A DNA stretch of 50,490 nt from Firmicutes bacterium UBA6806 (GCA_002452745.1 DKFC01000074.1:1-50490), one strand, 5' to 3'; positions 41,353 to 49,931 are shown, counted from the stretch's first letter. A program made the numbers and translations. The notes: generated by a model not told the origin, from the letters alone.

Positions 41353-43986
41353 ATGAAAAAATTTGTCTATGCATTTGAAGAAGGGTGTAAAGAACTCAAG
41401 TCATTGCTTGGCGGAAAAGGGGCTAATCTTGCTGAAATGAAAAAGATTGGACTTCCAGTTCCAGACGGCTTTACGATTACAACAGAGGCCTGTAATCAGT
41501 ATTATGTCGATGGCAAGAAAATCTCAGATGAGATTGTTAAGCAAATTGAGGAAAAATTAAATGCCCTGGAAGAGAAAACACAAAAGAGACTTGGTGAGGC
41601 ATCTGATCCACTATTGGTATCAGTTCGTTCTGGTGCGGTTGTTTCCATGCCGGGAATGATGGATACAGTTCTGAACCTAGGTCTTAACGACCAGTCAGTG
41701 GAAGGACTGGCAAAACTCACCGAAAACAGACGTTTTGCGATGGACTGCTACAGAAGATTCATCCAGATGTTTGGTGATGTTGTACTTGAAATTCCAAAGT
41801 ACAAATTTGACAAAGTACTAGATGGCAAAAAGGAAATTTGTGGCTATGAATCGGATACAGAATTAACTGCTGAAGATTTAGAAGAAATTATCGTCGGCTA
41901 CAAGAAAATCGTCAAATCAGAAAAGAAATTTGATTTTCCACAAGAGCCGAAAGAACAGCTCATGATGGCAATTGAAGCTGTCTTTAACTCATGGAACAAT
42001 GAAAGGGCTATTGTTTACCGCAATTACAATGAGATTGCACATAGCCTTGGCACCGCAGTCAATATTCAGTCTATGGTCTTTGGAAACATGGGCAATACTT
42101 CTGGAACGGGCGTAGCCTTTACCAGAAACCCGTCTACAGGTGAGAACAAACTATTTGGTGAGTTCCTCATGAATGCTCAAGGTGAAGATGTTGTAGCAGG
42201 AATTAGAACACCTCAAAAAATTGATGAGCTCAAAGATGTTTCACCTGAGGTCTACGAACAGTTTTTAGAGGTATCTTCAAACCTTGAAAAACACTACAGA
42301 GATATGCAGGATATAGAATTTACAGTGGAGAGAGGTCAGCTTTACATGCTTCAAACTCGTACTGGAAAGAGAACTGCATATGCAGCTGTAAAAGTTGCAG
42401 TTGACATGGTTGACGAAGGCTTCATCAGCAAAGAAGAAGCACTTTTAAGAATTGCACCTTCTCAATTGGATCAATTACTGCATCCAACATTTGAGCCCAA
42501 ATCTCTGGAAACAGCAGAAATGCTTGCCAAAGGTCTTCCAGCATCACCGGGTGCTGCATGTGGTAGAGTTTATTTCCACTCAGAAGATGTGGTTAAGGCA
42601 AAATCTGAAAATATAAAGTCTATTTTGGTAAGAACAGAGACTTCTCCTGAGGATATCGAAGGAATGGTCAAAGCTGAGGGCATTTTGACCTCTAGAGGCG
42701 GAATGACCTCCCATGCGGCAGTTGTGGCTAGAGGCATGGGAAAATGCTGTGTTGCAGGATGCGGCGAAATCAAAGTAGATGAAGAAAACAAAATATTTAG
42801 AATTGGAACAAGAGTTTTCAAAGAAGGCGATTATATTTCACTTGATGGCAATACAGGAAAGGTCTACGCTGGCGAAGTTAAGACGATGGAAGTTGGATTG
42901 ACTGGTGATTTTGCCAAAGTTCTTGAATGGGCTGATGAATATAGAAAGCTGGGCATTAGAACAAATGCGGATAATCCAACTGATGCTCAAACTGCTGTAT
43001 CATTTGGAGCAGAGGGGATTGGCCTTTGTAGAACTGAGCATATGTTCTTCAGCGACGAGAGAATCTTGAATGTCAGAGAAATGATTGTTGCCTCTAGTAA
43101 AGATGCCAGAGTAAAAGCGCTAGATAAACTCCTGCCATATCAAAAAGAGGACTTTATCGGTATTTTTAAAGCAATGGCACCAAGACCTGTTAATATCAGA
43201 TTATTAGATCCACCGCTTCACGAATTTTTACCTCATAAAGATGAGGACATTAAAGTTCTTTCGGATGATTTAAAAATTCCTTTTGAAGAATTAAAAGCAA
43301 AAGTAGAGAGCTTAAGCGAATTCAACCCAATGTTGGGACATAGAGGTTGCCGACTTGCAATTACTTTCCCTGAAATCTATGAAATGCAGGTGAAGGCAAT
43401 TATTGAAGCTGCACTTCACTGTAAATACGACCTTGGACTTGAAGTTCATCCTGAAATCATGATTCCTTTGGTTGGGCATCTCAAAGAGTTTACGATTCTC
43501 AAAGCGCTTGTGAAAACAACTGCTCAAGAGGTTTTTAGTAAACACGGAAAAGAAATTGACTTTAAAGTGGGAACTATGATTGAAGTTCCAAGAGCGGCCT
43601 TAATTGCTGATGAAATTGCAAAAGAAGCTGAGTTCTTCTCGTTTGGAACAAATGATTTAACGCAGATGACATTAGGATTTTCGAGAGATGACTCCGGCAA
43701 ATTCTTAGATGACTATGTGAAAAAAGAAGTCTTTGAAAAAGATCCTTTTGAATCTATTGATCAAACGGGTGTCGGCAAACTGGTGAAAATGGCTTGTGAA
43801 CTGGGGAGAGAAACAAATAAAGATATAAAATTAGGTATTTGCGGCGAGCATGGTGGTGAACCAAAATCCATCGAATTCTGCCATAAGACAGGGCTTAATT
43901 ACGTTTCATGTTCGCCATTTAGAGTTCCAGTTGCAAGACTTGCAGCGGCGCAGGCGGCCATTAAGAATTCAGATGAAAACAGATAA
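41353..43986 (+). CDS. ppdK: pyruvate, phosphate dikinase
   Basis: Interconverts PEP, AMP and PPi with pyruvate, ATP and Pi. The N-terminal ATP-grasp half (about residues 1-350), the swivelling His domain with GGMTSHAAVVARGMGKCCVAG (catalytic His), and the C-terminal PEP/pyruvate barrel (GICGEHGGEPKSIEF) are all present. 877 aa is normal. I chose ATG 41353 (GAGGGAAGG upstream); the open frame from 41188 starts within the terminator. The 140-base leader upstream holds nothing else recognised. Confidence 0.96.
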   Translation: MKKFVYAFEEGCKELKSLLGGKGANLAEMKKIGLPVPDGFTITTEACNQYYVDGKKISDEIVKQIEEKLNALEEKTQKRLGEASDPLLVSVRSGAVVSMPGMMDTVLNLGLNDQSVEGLAKLTENRRFAMDCYRRFIQMFGDVVLEIPKYKFDKVLDGKKEICGYESDTELTAEDLEEIIVGYKKIVKSEKKFDFPQEPKEQLMMAIEAVFNSWNNERAIVYRNYNEIAHSLGTAVNIQSMVFGNMGNTSGTGVAFTRNPSTGENKLFGEFLMNAQGEDVVAGIRTPQKIDELKDVSPEVYEQFLEVSSNLEKHYRDMQDIEFTVERGQLYMLQTRTGKRTAYAAVKVAVDMVDEGFISKEEALLRIAPSQLDQLLHPTFEPKSLETAEMLAKGLPASPGAACGRVYFHSEDVVKAKSENIKSILVRTETSPEDIEGMVKAEGILTSRGGMTSHAAVVARGMGKCCVAGCGEIKVDEENKIFRIGTRVFKEGDYISLDGNTGKVYAGEVKTMEVGLTGDFAKVLEWADEYRKLGIRTNADNPTDAQTAVSFGAEGIGLCRTEHMFFSDERILNVREMIVASSKDARVKALDKLLPYQKEDFIGIFKAMAPRPVNIRLLDPPLHEFLPHKDEDIKVLSDDLKIPFEELKAKVESLSEFNPMLGHRGCRLAITFPEIYEMQVKAIIEAALHCKYDLGLEVHPEIMIPLVGHLKEFTILKALVKTTAQEVFSKHGKEIDFKVGTMIEVPRAALIADEIAKEAEFFSFGTNDLTQMTLGFSRDDSGKFLDDYVKKEVFEKDPFESIDQTGVGKLVKMACELGRETNKDIKLGICGEHGGEPKSIEFCHKTGLNYVSCSPFRVPVARLAAAQAAIKNSDENR

Positions 43987-44060
43987 GATAATTGTTAGAG
44001 TGAAATTCATTTCAAGGTCTTGAATATACAGAATTTAGCCCCAAATAGTTAAATGAAACA

Positions 44061-44103
44061 TAGGGTACAATCTCAGCGATAATGGGGATTGTACCCTATT
44101 TTT
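44061..44103 (+). terminator. ppdK terminator
   Basis: TAGGGTACAATC (44061-44072) pairs perfectly with GATTGTACCCTA (44087-44098), then TTTTTT. A strong intrinsic terminator. Confidence 0.92.
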
Positions 44104-44476
44104 ATGGAAATAAAAAGACTATGGAAAACTTTGCTCGATTTAAATGGCTTATTTTGCATAAAGTTAAGTGCATGTTTTGTACTAACAATTGAATAATATG
44201 GTAAAATAATAGAAGATAAGCATATAGGATGTTTGGTTGTGATTTTTTTACATAAATCAGTGTAGAATCTAACGATATGTATTCATCAATTTTTACAGAA
44301 TTTTTAGAGGTTTATAAAGGACGTTTTTTGATTGTTTCATTTTGAGGACTAGGGTTATGAATCGTGCAATTTGATTTTATTGTATGTGTTGATTGAACAA
44401 TAAGGTTTAGGTTTTGTGGGATTAAATAGTTGGTTGTAGGGGCGGGAATAATGTAGTTAGACAACAGATTTGGTTA
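44104..44476. other. AT-rich intergenic region before the cassette array
   Basis: No gene is supported here. It is AT-rich with no tRNA or clear hairpin. Near its end GGCGGGAATAATG (44441-44453) followed by GTTAGAC (44456-44462) resembles the 3' end of the downstream repeats and matches GTTRRRY exactly. It may be the first cassette boundary. Confidence 0.6.
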
Positions 44477-44489
44477 GGAGGAGATGAGA

Positions 44490-45014
44490 TTGAGAGATCC
44501 AGTCACAATATTATTTACAGTCTTATTTTTACTAATGATTTTCCACGACATTTATCAAAATTATCGTAGAAACAAGTATTATAGAGTAAGAAAAAATGTG
44601 ATTATTAAAATTAAAAACCAAGATTTTGATTATAGAATAAGAGGGACATTCATTATTTTTATAGCGGTATGGCAGGGAAAAATACAATATCAATTACATA
44701 ATGATTATTCAAATTATCTTGGAGTGATTGTAGCTATGATATTTGGAATAGTTATATTGATAGAATCACAAAAGCCATTTGAGATATGTGATAATGGTAT
44801 TTTTTTCCCGGATCGATTTATAGAGTGGGATGATATTGTTGGAATTGAATGGGAATCAATGTTCAATGGACATTTTGAGAAATTTATAATTACATCAAAA
44901 CGAAGACCTTCATTATTAGTATTGCAAGAATACGATTTAAGGATGAGGATTCCAATTACACAGAAATACAACATAAACAAGGTGCTAGAAGAAAAAGCCA
45001 AATCCATCGTCTAA
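44490..45014 (+). CDS. cassette 1: membrane protein with PH-like domain
   Basis: I chose TTG 44490, seven bases after AGGAGG; ATG 44484 is only one base from it. An N-terminal hydrophobic helix (ILFTVLFLLMIFH) and a second pair of helices (about 50-90) are followed by a soluble beta-rich part (FEICDNGIFFPDRFIEWDDIVGIEWE) typical of bacterial PH-like (YdbS/DUF5673-like) domains. Its TAA (45012-45014) lies inside the first repeat's GTCTAAC box. Function unknown. Confidence 0.75.
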   Translation: MRDPVTILFTVLFLLMIFHDIYQNYRRNKYYRVRKNVIIKIKNQDFDYRIRGTFIIFIAVWQGKIQYQLHNDYSNYLGVIVAMIFGIVILIESQKPFEICDNGIFFPDRFIEWDDIVGIEWESMFNGHFEKFIITSKRRPSLLVLQEYDLRMRIPITQKYNINKVLEEKAKSIV

Positions 45015-45132
45015 CACGCCAGTTTCCTACATTCCTTCCGATGTCATAGCCCTTGCGAGGCAAGGACATGTGCCACTTTTCCCGCTAAGGCGTCAAAAGG
45101 AAGGAACGTCGGAAACTGCGGGAACGTTATCG
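45009..45132 (+). repeat. attC-like repeat 1
   Basis: Begins GTCTAAC (exactly RYYYAAC) and ends with GTTATCG. Inverted arms: CAGTTTCC (45020-45027) with GGAAACTG (45111-45118), and ACATTCCTTCC (45029-45039) with GGAAGGAACGT (45099-45109). A central hairpin CCTTGC-GAG-GCAAGG (45051-45065) is perfect. Arms are interrupted by unequal spacers (ACGC vs CGGGAAC), as attC sites are. Confidence 0.8.
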
Positions 45133-45157
45133 AAAAGATTTTACTAAAGGAGACAAA

Positions 45158-45691
45158 ATGACAAAAGATAACCTAATCAAAATCATAGGAATTGGAATGG
45201 TTCTAACAGGCATTTCATTTTATGGGAAAAGCATATTAAGTCTACCTTTACTGATAAAAAATGTTTTAAATGCAAAGGAGTCAACCTTATCAGCATTAAA
45301 ATACTTAACTCTTACAGTGATATATTTCGCATTATATACATCTTCGGGAATCGGATTAATCTTTACTAAGAAATGGGGATGGTATTTAGGAAGCTTTAAT
45401 TTCGTTTTCATTATTATTCGAAACTTATATATTTTCCCTCTGTTTATTATTAGTCTTGTAAAAGATAATGATTTTTCTAATAGTTTTTTACATTTAATTA
45501 TTGGAAATTGTGGAACCATTTTAATTGGCTTAATACTTCTAAGTTACTTACTGAAAACTGAAATAAGAGAACATTTTTTAATAAAAACCAATAAAAGAAA
45601 TCTTTTAATATTCATGATTGTCATATCAGTATTAATCATTGGAGTTAGAGATTTACCATATTTTATTAACGTAGCAAAATCCATCCGATAA
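45158..45691 (+). CDS. cassette 2: four-to-five TM membrane protein
   Basis: ATG follows AAGGAG. The 177-aa protein has four or five hydrophobic helices (GIGMVLTGISFYG; LTLTVIYFALYTSSGIGLIF; NFVFIIIRNLYIFPLFIISLV; GTILIGLILLSYLL; LIFMIVISVLIIGV). No family recognised. Its TAA (45689-45691) lies inside the second repeat's left box. Low-GC, like other cassette genes. Confidence 0.75.
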   Translation: MTKDNLIKIIGIGMVLTGISFYGKSILSLPLLIKNVLNAKESTLSALKYLTLTVIYFALYTSSGIGLIFTKKWGWYLGSFNFVFIIIRNLYIFPLFIISLVKDNDFSNSFLHLIIGNCGTILIGLILLSYLLKTEIREHFLIKTNKRNLLIFMIVISVLIIGVRDLPYFINVAKSIR

Positions 45692-45808
45692 CACGTCATT
45701 TTTCTACATTCCTTCCGATGTCACAAGTCTTGCGAGGCACGACTCGCGCCACTTTTTCCGCGAAGGTGTTAAAAGAAGGGAACAGCGGGAATCGCGGGAA
45801 CGTTATAT
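45686..45808 (+). repeat. attC-like repeat 2
   Basis: Left box CGATAAC, right end GTTATAT (45802-45808). ACATTCCTTCCGATGTCAC is shared with copy 1, and the central CTTGCGAGGCA is conserved. Arms are somewhat degraded (left CATTTTTC, right CGGGAAT). Confidence 0.8.
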
Positions 45809-45852
45809 GAAAGTTAGAACTTTGTCAGAATGAATAATAATGAGGAGGAACT

Positions 45853-46107
45853 TTGCTAAGAAAAATACATGAAACAATATTTGGCTATATGCGATTTCAT
45901 CAATTCATGAAACCTTTTGTTATTGCAATGCATGTTATGATAATTGTAGTTGCGATCATAAATATAATTATGATAGGTAGTGAAATTACATTTGGTGAGT
46001 ATGCAATTACTCTTACATTGATGTTAATAGGGGGGAATATCTTTCTGAAAATATGGGAGCTAATATATATTGGATTGCTAAAAGCAGCTGGGAGAAAAAT
46101 TGAATAA
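45853..46107 (+). CDS. cassette 3: small membrane protein (84 aa)
   Basis: TTG 45853 follows AGGAGG. Two hydrophobic helices: FVIAMHVMIIVVAIINIIMIG and ITLTLMLIGGNIF. A basic C-terminus (KAAGRKIE) faces the cytoplasm. Function unknown. Its stop lies 40 bases before repeat 3. Confidence 0.65.
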   Translation: MLRKIHETIFGYMRFHQFMKPFVIAMHVMIIVVAIINIIMIGSEITFGEYAITLTLMLIGGNIFLKIWELIYIGLLKAAGRKIE

Positions 46108-46147
46108 TATTTGGTCGAGTATAAGAAGTAGTGTTGTTCTAACCATC

Positions 46148-46270
46148 GTCTAAACACGCCGGTTACCTAAATCACTCTGATGTCACAGTCCTTGCGAGGC
46201 AAGTACTGCGCTACTTTTCCCGCTAAGGCGTTAAAAAGAAGGAACGTCGGAAACTGCGGGAACGTTATAT
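46148..46270 (+). repeat. attC-like repeat 3
   Basis: Left box GTCTAAAC (one extra A compared with the consensus), right end GTTATAT (46264-46270). The central CCTTGCGAGGCAAG and the segment TTTTCCCGCTAAGGCGTTAAAA match other copies. Right arm GGAACGTCGGAAACTG is identical to copy 1. Confidence 0.8.
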
Positions 46271-46438
46271 GAAACTGTACACTAGATAAGATAATGGAAT
46301 TTATTTTAAGTAAGTTAAAACTTAGAGTTTTATTTAAATATATTTGTATTTACAATTCTTATAAGATTTTTATAATCATGTCATGGTTATATTGAGGAGT
46401 AGTGGATTTTACTAACTGGATTTGGGAGATAATTCAAG

Positions 46439-46966
46439 ATGAATAAAAGTATAACTTTTAGGTGTTTAGAAGCGAATGATTTAGAATTATTATATAAGTG
46501 GCTAAATGAGGGGTTTGTAACGAAGTGGTATAACAAAGGTGGAAGCTCGTATGAACAAGTTGAGAGTAAATATTTACCTAGAGTTAGAGGTGATCAACCG
46601 ACACATTCTTATGTGATTGTATATGACAATGTTAGTATTGGTTATATACAAACCTATTTGATAGATGATTATCCAGATTACAGTCAATATGTGCAATCAA
46701 GTGAACCAGCAGCGGGCTTGGATTTGTTTATAGGAGAAAGTGAATTCATTCACAAAGGATTAGGAAGTCTAATTTTACGTGAATTTTTGACCAATTATGT
46801 GTTTAGAGTCAATAAAGTCGATTATTGTATTATTGGACCAGAACCAATGAACAAGGTTGCTATTAGAGCCTATGAGAAAATTGGATTTAAGTATTATAAG
46901 ACAATTCAAGTTCCAGGAGAAGATGAACCAGAGTATTTAATGAAGTTATATAAGAATGATATATAA
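46439..46966 (+). CDS. cassette 4a: GNAT acetyltransferase (aminoglycoside 6'-type-like)
   Basis: 175-aa GNAT protein. N-terminus ITFRCLEANDLELLYKWLNEGFVTKWY, then GLDLFIGESEFIHKGLGSLILREF (motif A region with Q/R-x-x-G-x-G/A equivalent HKGLGS), and IGPEPMNKVAIRAYEKIGFK at the end. The layout resembles AAC(6')-type aminoglycoside acetyltransferases, so an antibiotic or polyamine substrate is possible but not shown. ATG follows GGGAG. It shares one cassette interval with the next gene. Confidence 0.8.
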   Translation: MNKSITFRCLEANDLELLYKWLNEGFVTKWYNKGGSSYEQVESKYLPRVRGDQPTHSYVIVYDNVSIGYIQTYLIDDYPDYSQYVQSSEPAAGLDLFIGESEFIHKGLGSLILREFLTNYVFRVNKVDYCIIGPEPMNKVAIRAYEKIGFKYYKTIQVPGEDEPEYLMKLYKNDI

Positions 46967-47087
46967 GATTATTGGGACATGACAAAACGTTAGGCAAAAG
47001 AATCAATTAGTTTTTATAATAATCATCATAGCTATATATATAATATGTGGAAATAGAATAAAGAATTAAATACAAGGAGAAATGAGA

Positions 47088-47678
47088 ATGATTCGAGGGA
47101 TTGCAATTTTTGGTTTGAATGGTGGTGGAAAATCAACTCTAACTCACGCTTTAGCAAATCGATTAGATTATTTTGAAATGGATCTGGAAGATTATTATTT
47201 TCCTACTCAAAGACAATCAAGAAAATGGGCTTTAGAAAACAATAGTCAAAATAATATAAAGAATATAGGCGAACTCCCCTTTGCCAATCCTAAATCAAAG
47301 AGTGAAGTACAACAATTGCTTATAGAAGATATAAGTTCTCATTCCAAATTTATTATTTCGGGAGTTAAAATGAATTGGAGCGATGAAATAATTTCAAAAA
47401 TTGATGTTGCATTTTGGATTAAAGCACCACTTGATTTGAGATTAAAGAGAATTCAAGCTAGAGAAGAAAAAAGGTTTGGAGTAAGGATTCTTCATGGCGG
47501 AGATATGTTTTCGCAACAATTAGATTTCCAAAATGCAGTAAAAAATCGTGACTTAAAAGAAGTTGAAGAATGTGCAAAGAAATTTACTTGTCCTATTATT
47601 GAAATAGATGGAACACTTTCGGTAGAACATAACCTAGATAAAATCATGGATATTTTAATGATTCATAACTGTGAATAA
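47088..47678 (+). CDS. cassette 4b: small P-loop kinase
   Basis: ATG 47088 is better spaced from AGGAG than 47082. Walker A GLNGGGKST is near residue 9, and DLEDYYFP near residue 28 is an acceptor-type region. KAPLDLRLKRIQAREEKRFG near residue 120 is a LID-like Arg-rich segment. This is the fold of small nucleoside/uridylate or antibiotic kinases (AAA_18/AAA_33 type). The substrate is unknown. No repeat separates it from the GNAT gene 121 bases upstream. Confidence 0.75.
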   Translation: MIRGIAIFGLNGGGKSTLTHALANRLDYFEMDLEDYYFPTQRQSRKWALENNSQNNIKNIGELPFANPKSKSEVQQLLIEDISSHSKFIISGVKMNWSDEIISKIDVAFWIKAPLDLRLKRIQAREEKRFGVRILHGGDMFSQQLDFQNAVKNRDLKEVEECAKKFTCPIIEIDGTLSVEHNLDKIMDILMIHNCE

Positions 47679-47779
47679 AATTAGTACTACACAGTTTAAG
47701 GTTTGATGATAATTAAAGTCTTAGGGATAAGCATTAATGATTTTCACTAAAAACTAATGGTTATTCCATTGGTTCCATC

Positions 47780-47904
47780 GCCTAACATGCCAATTTCCCA
47801 TATTCCTTCTAATGTCACACCTCTTGCGAGGCAAGCACTGCGCCACCTTTCCCCGCCAAGGCGTTAAAAGGAAGGAAACGCGGAAATGTTGGGAGACATA
47901 TCAT
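47780..47904 (+). repeat. attC-like repeat 4 (right box degraded)
   Basis: Left box GCCTAAC (exactly RYYYAAC), central CTTGCGAGGCAAG intact. The right end reads GGGAGACATATCAT instead of CGGGAACGTTATAT, so the GTT core is lost. It may no longer recombine. Confidence 0.75.
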
Positions 47905-47916
47905 AAGGAGGAAACA

Positions 47917-48402
47917 ATGAAATTTGAAAAAACAATTTTAGTAAAAGACAAGATAAGATTGAGAAAACCAGAAAAAGAAGAATGGAAAAAGGCCATACCA
48001 TGGTATTCAGATAGAGAAGTAATGTTAATGTCGGAAGGTATTTCCGAAGGAAATTATAAAATTCAAGACATCAATAGGATGGATGAATATCTAGATAAAG
48101 TTGGCGAGTTATATTTTATTGAAATATTAGAATCAAATTCAGAATGGAAAGCAATAGGAGATGCAACGTTTTCAGAGACAAGTTTGCCAATTGTAATTGG
48201 TGAAGAAAAGTATAGGGGAAAAGGAATTGGAAAAGACATCATTACAAAATTTATAGAGATAGCGAGAAAAATGGAAATAAAAGAATTGAATGTTAAAGAG
48301 ATATATCATAATAATATGAGATCACAGAGATTATTTAAAGGGCTAGGTTTTGAGGAGTTAGAAAGAAATGAAAAGGGCTCTAGTTATAAATTGGTATTGT
48401 GA
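47917..48402 (+). CDS. cassette 5: GNAT acetyltransferase
   Basis: ATG 47917 follows AAGGAGG; an open frame from 47812 would translate the repeat and is rejected. The 161-aa protein has IRLRKPEKEEWKKAIPWYSDREV, then GEEKYRGKGIGKDIITKFIEIA (acetyl-CoA loop Y-R-G-K-G-I-G-K) and ERNEKGSSYKLVL. Acceptor substrate unknown. Ends 12 bases before repeat 5. Confidence 0.85.
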   Translation: MKFEKTILVKDKIRLRKPEKEEWKKAIPWYSDREVMLMSEGISEGNYKIQDINRMDEYLDKVGELYFIEILESNSEWKAIGDATFSETSLPIVIGEEKYRGKGIGKDIITKFIEIARKMEIKELNVKEIYHNNMRSQRLFKGLGFEELERNEKGSSYKLVL

Positions 48403-48413
48403 AAGTGATACGA

Positions 48414-48539
48414 TTCCTAAACGTCAGTTTCCAGCATCTCTTCTGAAATCACAAACCTTGCGAGGCAAGTCATGCGCCGCTTTTCCCGCTAAGGCGCAAA
48501 AGAGGGGAATGGAGGAAATCGCGGGAAGGAATGTTATAT
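48414..48539 (+). repeat. attC-like repeat 5
   Basis: Left TTCCTAAAC, arm CAGTTTCC, central CCTTGCGAGGCAAG, right end GCGGGAAGGAATGTTATAT with GTTATAT at 48533-48539 (four extra bases before GTT). GTTATATGAAA matches copies 2 and 3. Confidence 0.8.
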
Positions 48540-48588
48540 GAAATGAAATTCAAATTAATCTATAAAGTAAAAGGGGAGCATCTACATA

Positions 48589-49176
48589 TTGAAATTAAAT
48601 CAAAAAAATCTTACAAAAGCAATTTTAATTGGCTTAATAACTATCTTGTCCTGTCTAATTGGATTGTTAATCTTGATAAGTAGAGAGTTTTATTCCACTG
48701 TAAATAATTATGCTCAAATAGACTATGCAATCGTTTTAGGAGCAGGATTAGAAAAAGATCAAGTTTCAGAACGATTAAAACGTAGGCTAGATACAGCGTA
48801 TGAAGCGTTAAAAGATAATGATATACCAATTATTGTTTCAGGAGGAAAGGGAGAGGGAGAGCTAATATCAGAAGCTGAAGCGATGAAGGCGTATTTAAGT
48901 AATCTTGGAATAGAAGAAAAAAGAATTTTACTAGAAGATAAATCAACATCAACTTATGAGAATTTAAAATTATCAAGCAAATTATTAACAGATAAAGGAA
49001 ATAGAATATTGATAATTACAAGTGATTATCACATGTTCAGAGCAAAAATGATAGGGAAAAGATTAGGCTGGAAAGTTGAAGGTGTTTCGGCAGTGAATCC
49101 AGTTGCAACAAGATGGTATTTAATGAAAAGAGAGACCCTAGCAGTAATAAAAGACATGTTTTACTATAGAAACTAA
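48589..49176 (+). CDS. cassette 6: YdcF/DUF218-family membrane-anchored protein
   Basis: The start is TTG 48589 after AGGGGAG. An N-terminal helix (ILIGLITILSCLIGLLILI) anchors the protein, with the DUF218 domain outside or at the membrane: YAIVLGAG, IIVSGGKGEGE, SEAEAMKAYL, STSTYENLKLS, ITSDYHMFRAK. DUF218 proteins (SanA/YdcF) affect cell-envelope functions, some binding S-adenosylmethionine. No intact repeat follows it. Confidence 0.88.
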   Translation: MKLNQKNLTKAILIGLITILSCLIGLLILISREFYSTVNNYAQIDYAIVLGAGLEKDQVSERLKRRLDTAYEALKDNDIPIIVSGGKGEGELISEAEAMKAYLSNLGIEEKRILLEDKSTSTYENLKLSSKLLTDKGNRILIITSDYHMFRAKMIGKRLGWKVEGVSAVNPVATRWYLMKRETLAVIKDMFYYRN

Positions 49177-49296
49177 ATGTAAGGCCAAGTACATTGCACC
49201 TTTTTTAAATGGCAAAATAGATTACCACCTAATTGTAATAATCAAACGATTATTGAATACTTTGACATATAATTATAAGGCAAAAGGAGTAATATT

Positions 49297-49524
49297 ATGG
49301 AAAAATTCTTTGCTGTATTAGTGACATGGATGTTGGGAATGTTTTTATTTGCAATAATGTTTTTACATTATTTTCTAGATAGCTCACAAATTTTGCGAAT
49401 ATTTCTTATAATTGCATTTGCAATAGGAATAGCAATATCCACTATAACATATTTATTTGATAAACAGTCAAAGAGAATTGACATGCTTGAAAAACGTATT
49501 ATTGGCTTAGAAGTGAACAAATAA
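49297..49524 (+). CDS. small membrane protein with C-terminal coiled coil (75 aa)
   Basis: Two hydrophobic helices (VLVTWMLGMFLFAIMFLHYF; IFLIIAFAIGIAISTITYLF) precede a coiled-coil tail (KQSKRIDMLEKRIIGLEVNK). ATG follows AAGGAG. Function unknown. It may belong to the last, decayed cassette. Confidence 0.65.
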   Translation: MEKFFAVLVTWMLGMFLFAIMFLHYFLDSSQILRIFLIIAFAIGIAISTITYLFDKQSKRIDMLEKRIIGLEVNK

Positions 49525-49551
49525 GATGAAGATTACAAGGAGATTAATATC

Positions 49552-49776
49552 ATGAAGAATAAGTTTAATAACTTGCTAAACATAGTAATGGGATCTTCAG
49601 TTGGTGTTTTCATTGGTCAATCTCTATTTAGATATATAGATTATCGAAACAATTCTCAGAGATATGTTATGCAGTCAGTGCCGTGGTATTCGAGCATAAT
49701 AATTTATGGTATAGTTACAATGAGCATACTGCTTATATCATTTCTGCTAAAAATATTTTTAGCAAAGAGGAAATAG
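49552..49776 (+). CDS. small two-TM protein (74 aa)
   Basis: ATG after AAGGAG. Helices MGSSVGVFIGQSLF and IIIYGIVTMSILLISFLL flank a short charged loop. Basic C-terminus (LAKRK). Function unknown. It lies 27 bases after the previous gene and may form a pair with it. Confidence 0.6.
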   Translation: MKNKFNNLLNIVMGSSVGVFIGQSLFRYIDYRNNSQRYVMQSVPWYSSIIIYGIVTMSILLISFLLKIFLAKRK

Positions 49777-49848
49777 CATTTTTTAATGCCAAGAAGAGCT
49801 AAAAAAGAGTACATATTAGAAGCATTTTCAAACACTAATGGGTAGAAG

Positions 49849-49886
49849 TCATTCTCTCTCTGCTAAGGTCTCAAAAGAAACGTCAA
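49849..49886 (+). repeat. decayed attC-like repeat remnant
   Basis: The segment CTGCTAAGGTCTCAAAAG, followed by AAACGTCAA, resembles the CCCGCTAAGGCGTCAAAAGG ... AACGTCGG portion of repeat 1. The rest is lost. It suggests the array once reached here. Confidence 0.5.
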
Positions 49887-49931
49887 TTACAGGATAATTA
49901 GGTAAAATAACTTAAAATAAGGAGAGTGTAT

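Larger units (their letters stand above)
44456..49886 (+). mobile_element. integron-like gene cassette array without a visible integrase
   Basis: Genes all face the same way and are separated by five copies of a GC-richer ~124-bp imperfect palindrome (45009, 45686, 46148, 47780, 48414) plus a decayed copy near 49849. Copies begin near RYYYAAC and end near GTTRRRY, the core boxes of integron attC sites. Each interval holds one gene (one interval holds two), with functions typical of cassettes (acetyltransferases, kinase, small membrane proteins). No tyrosine recombinase is in the window, so this could be a cluster of attC sites lacking an integrase, or an unrelated repeat system. First boundary GTTAGAC 44456 is tentative. 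Confidence 0.65.

Noticed and set aside
47812..47916. N-terminal extension of the second GNAT protein
   Set aside because: It would translate the repeat; the true ATG 47917 has a strong ribosome binding site.
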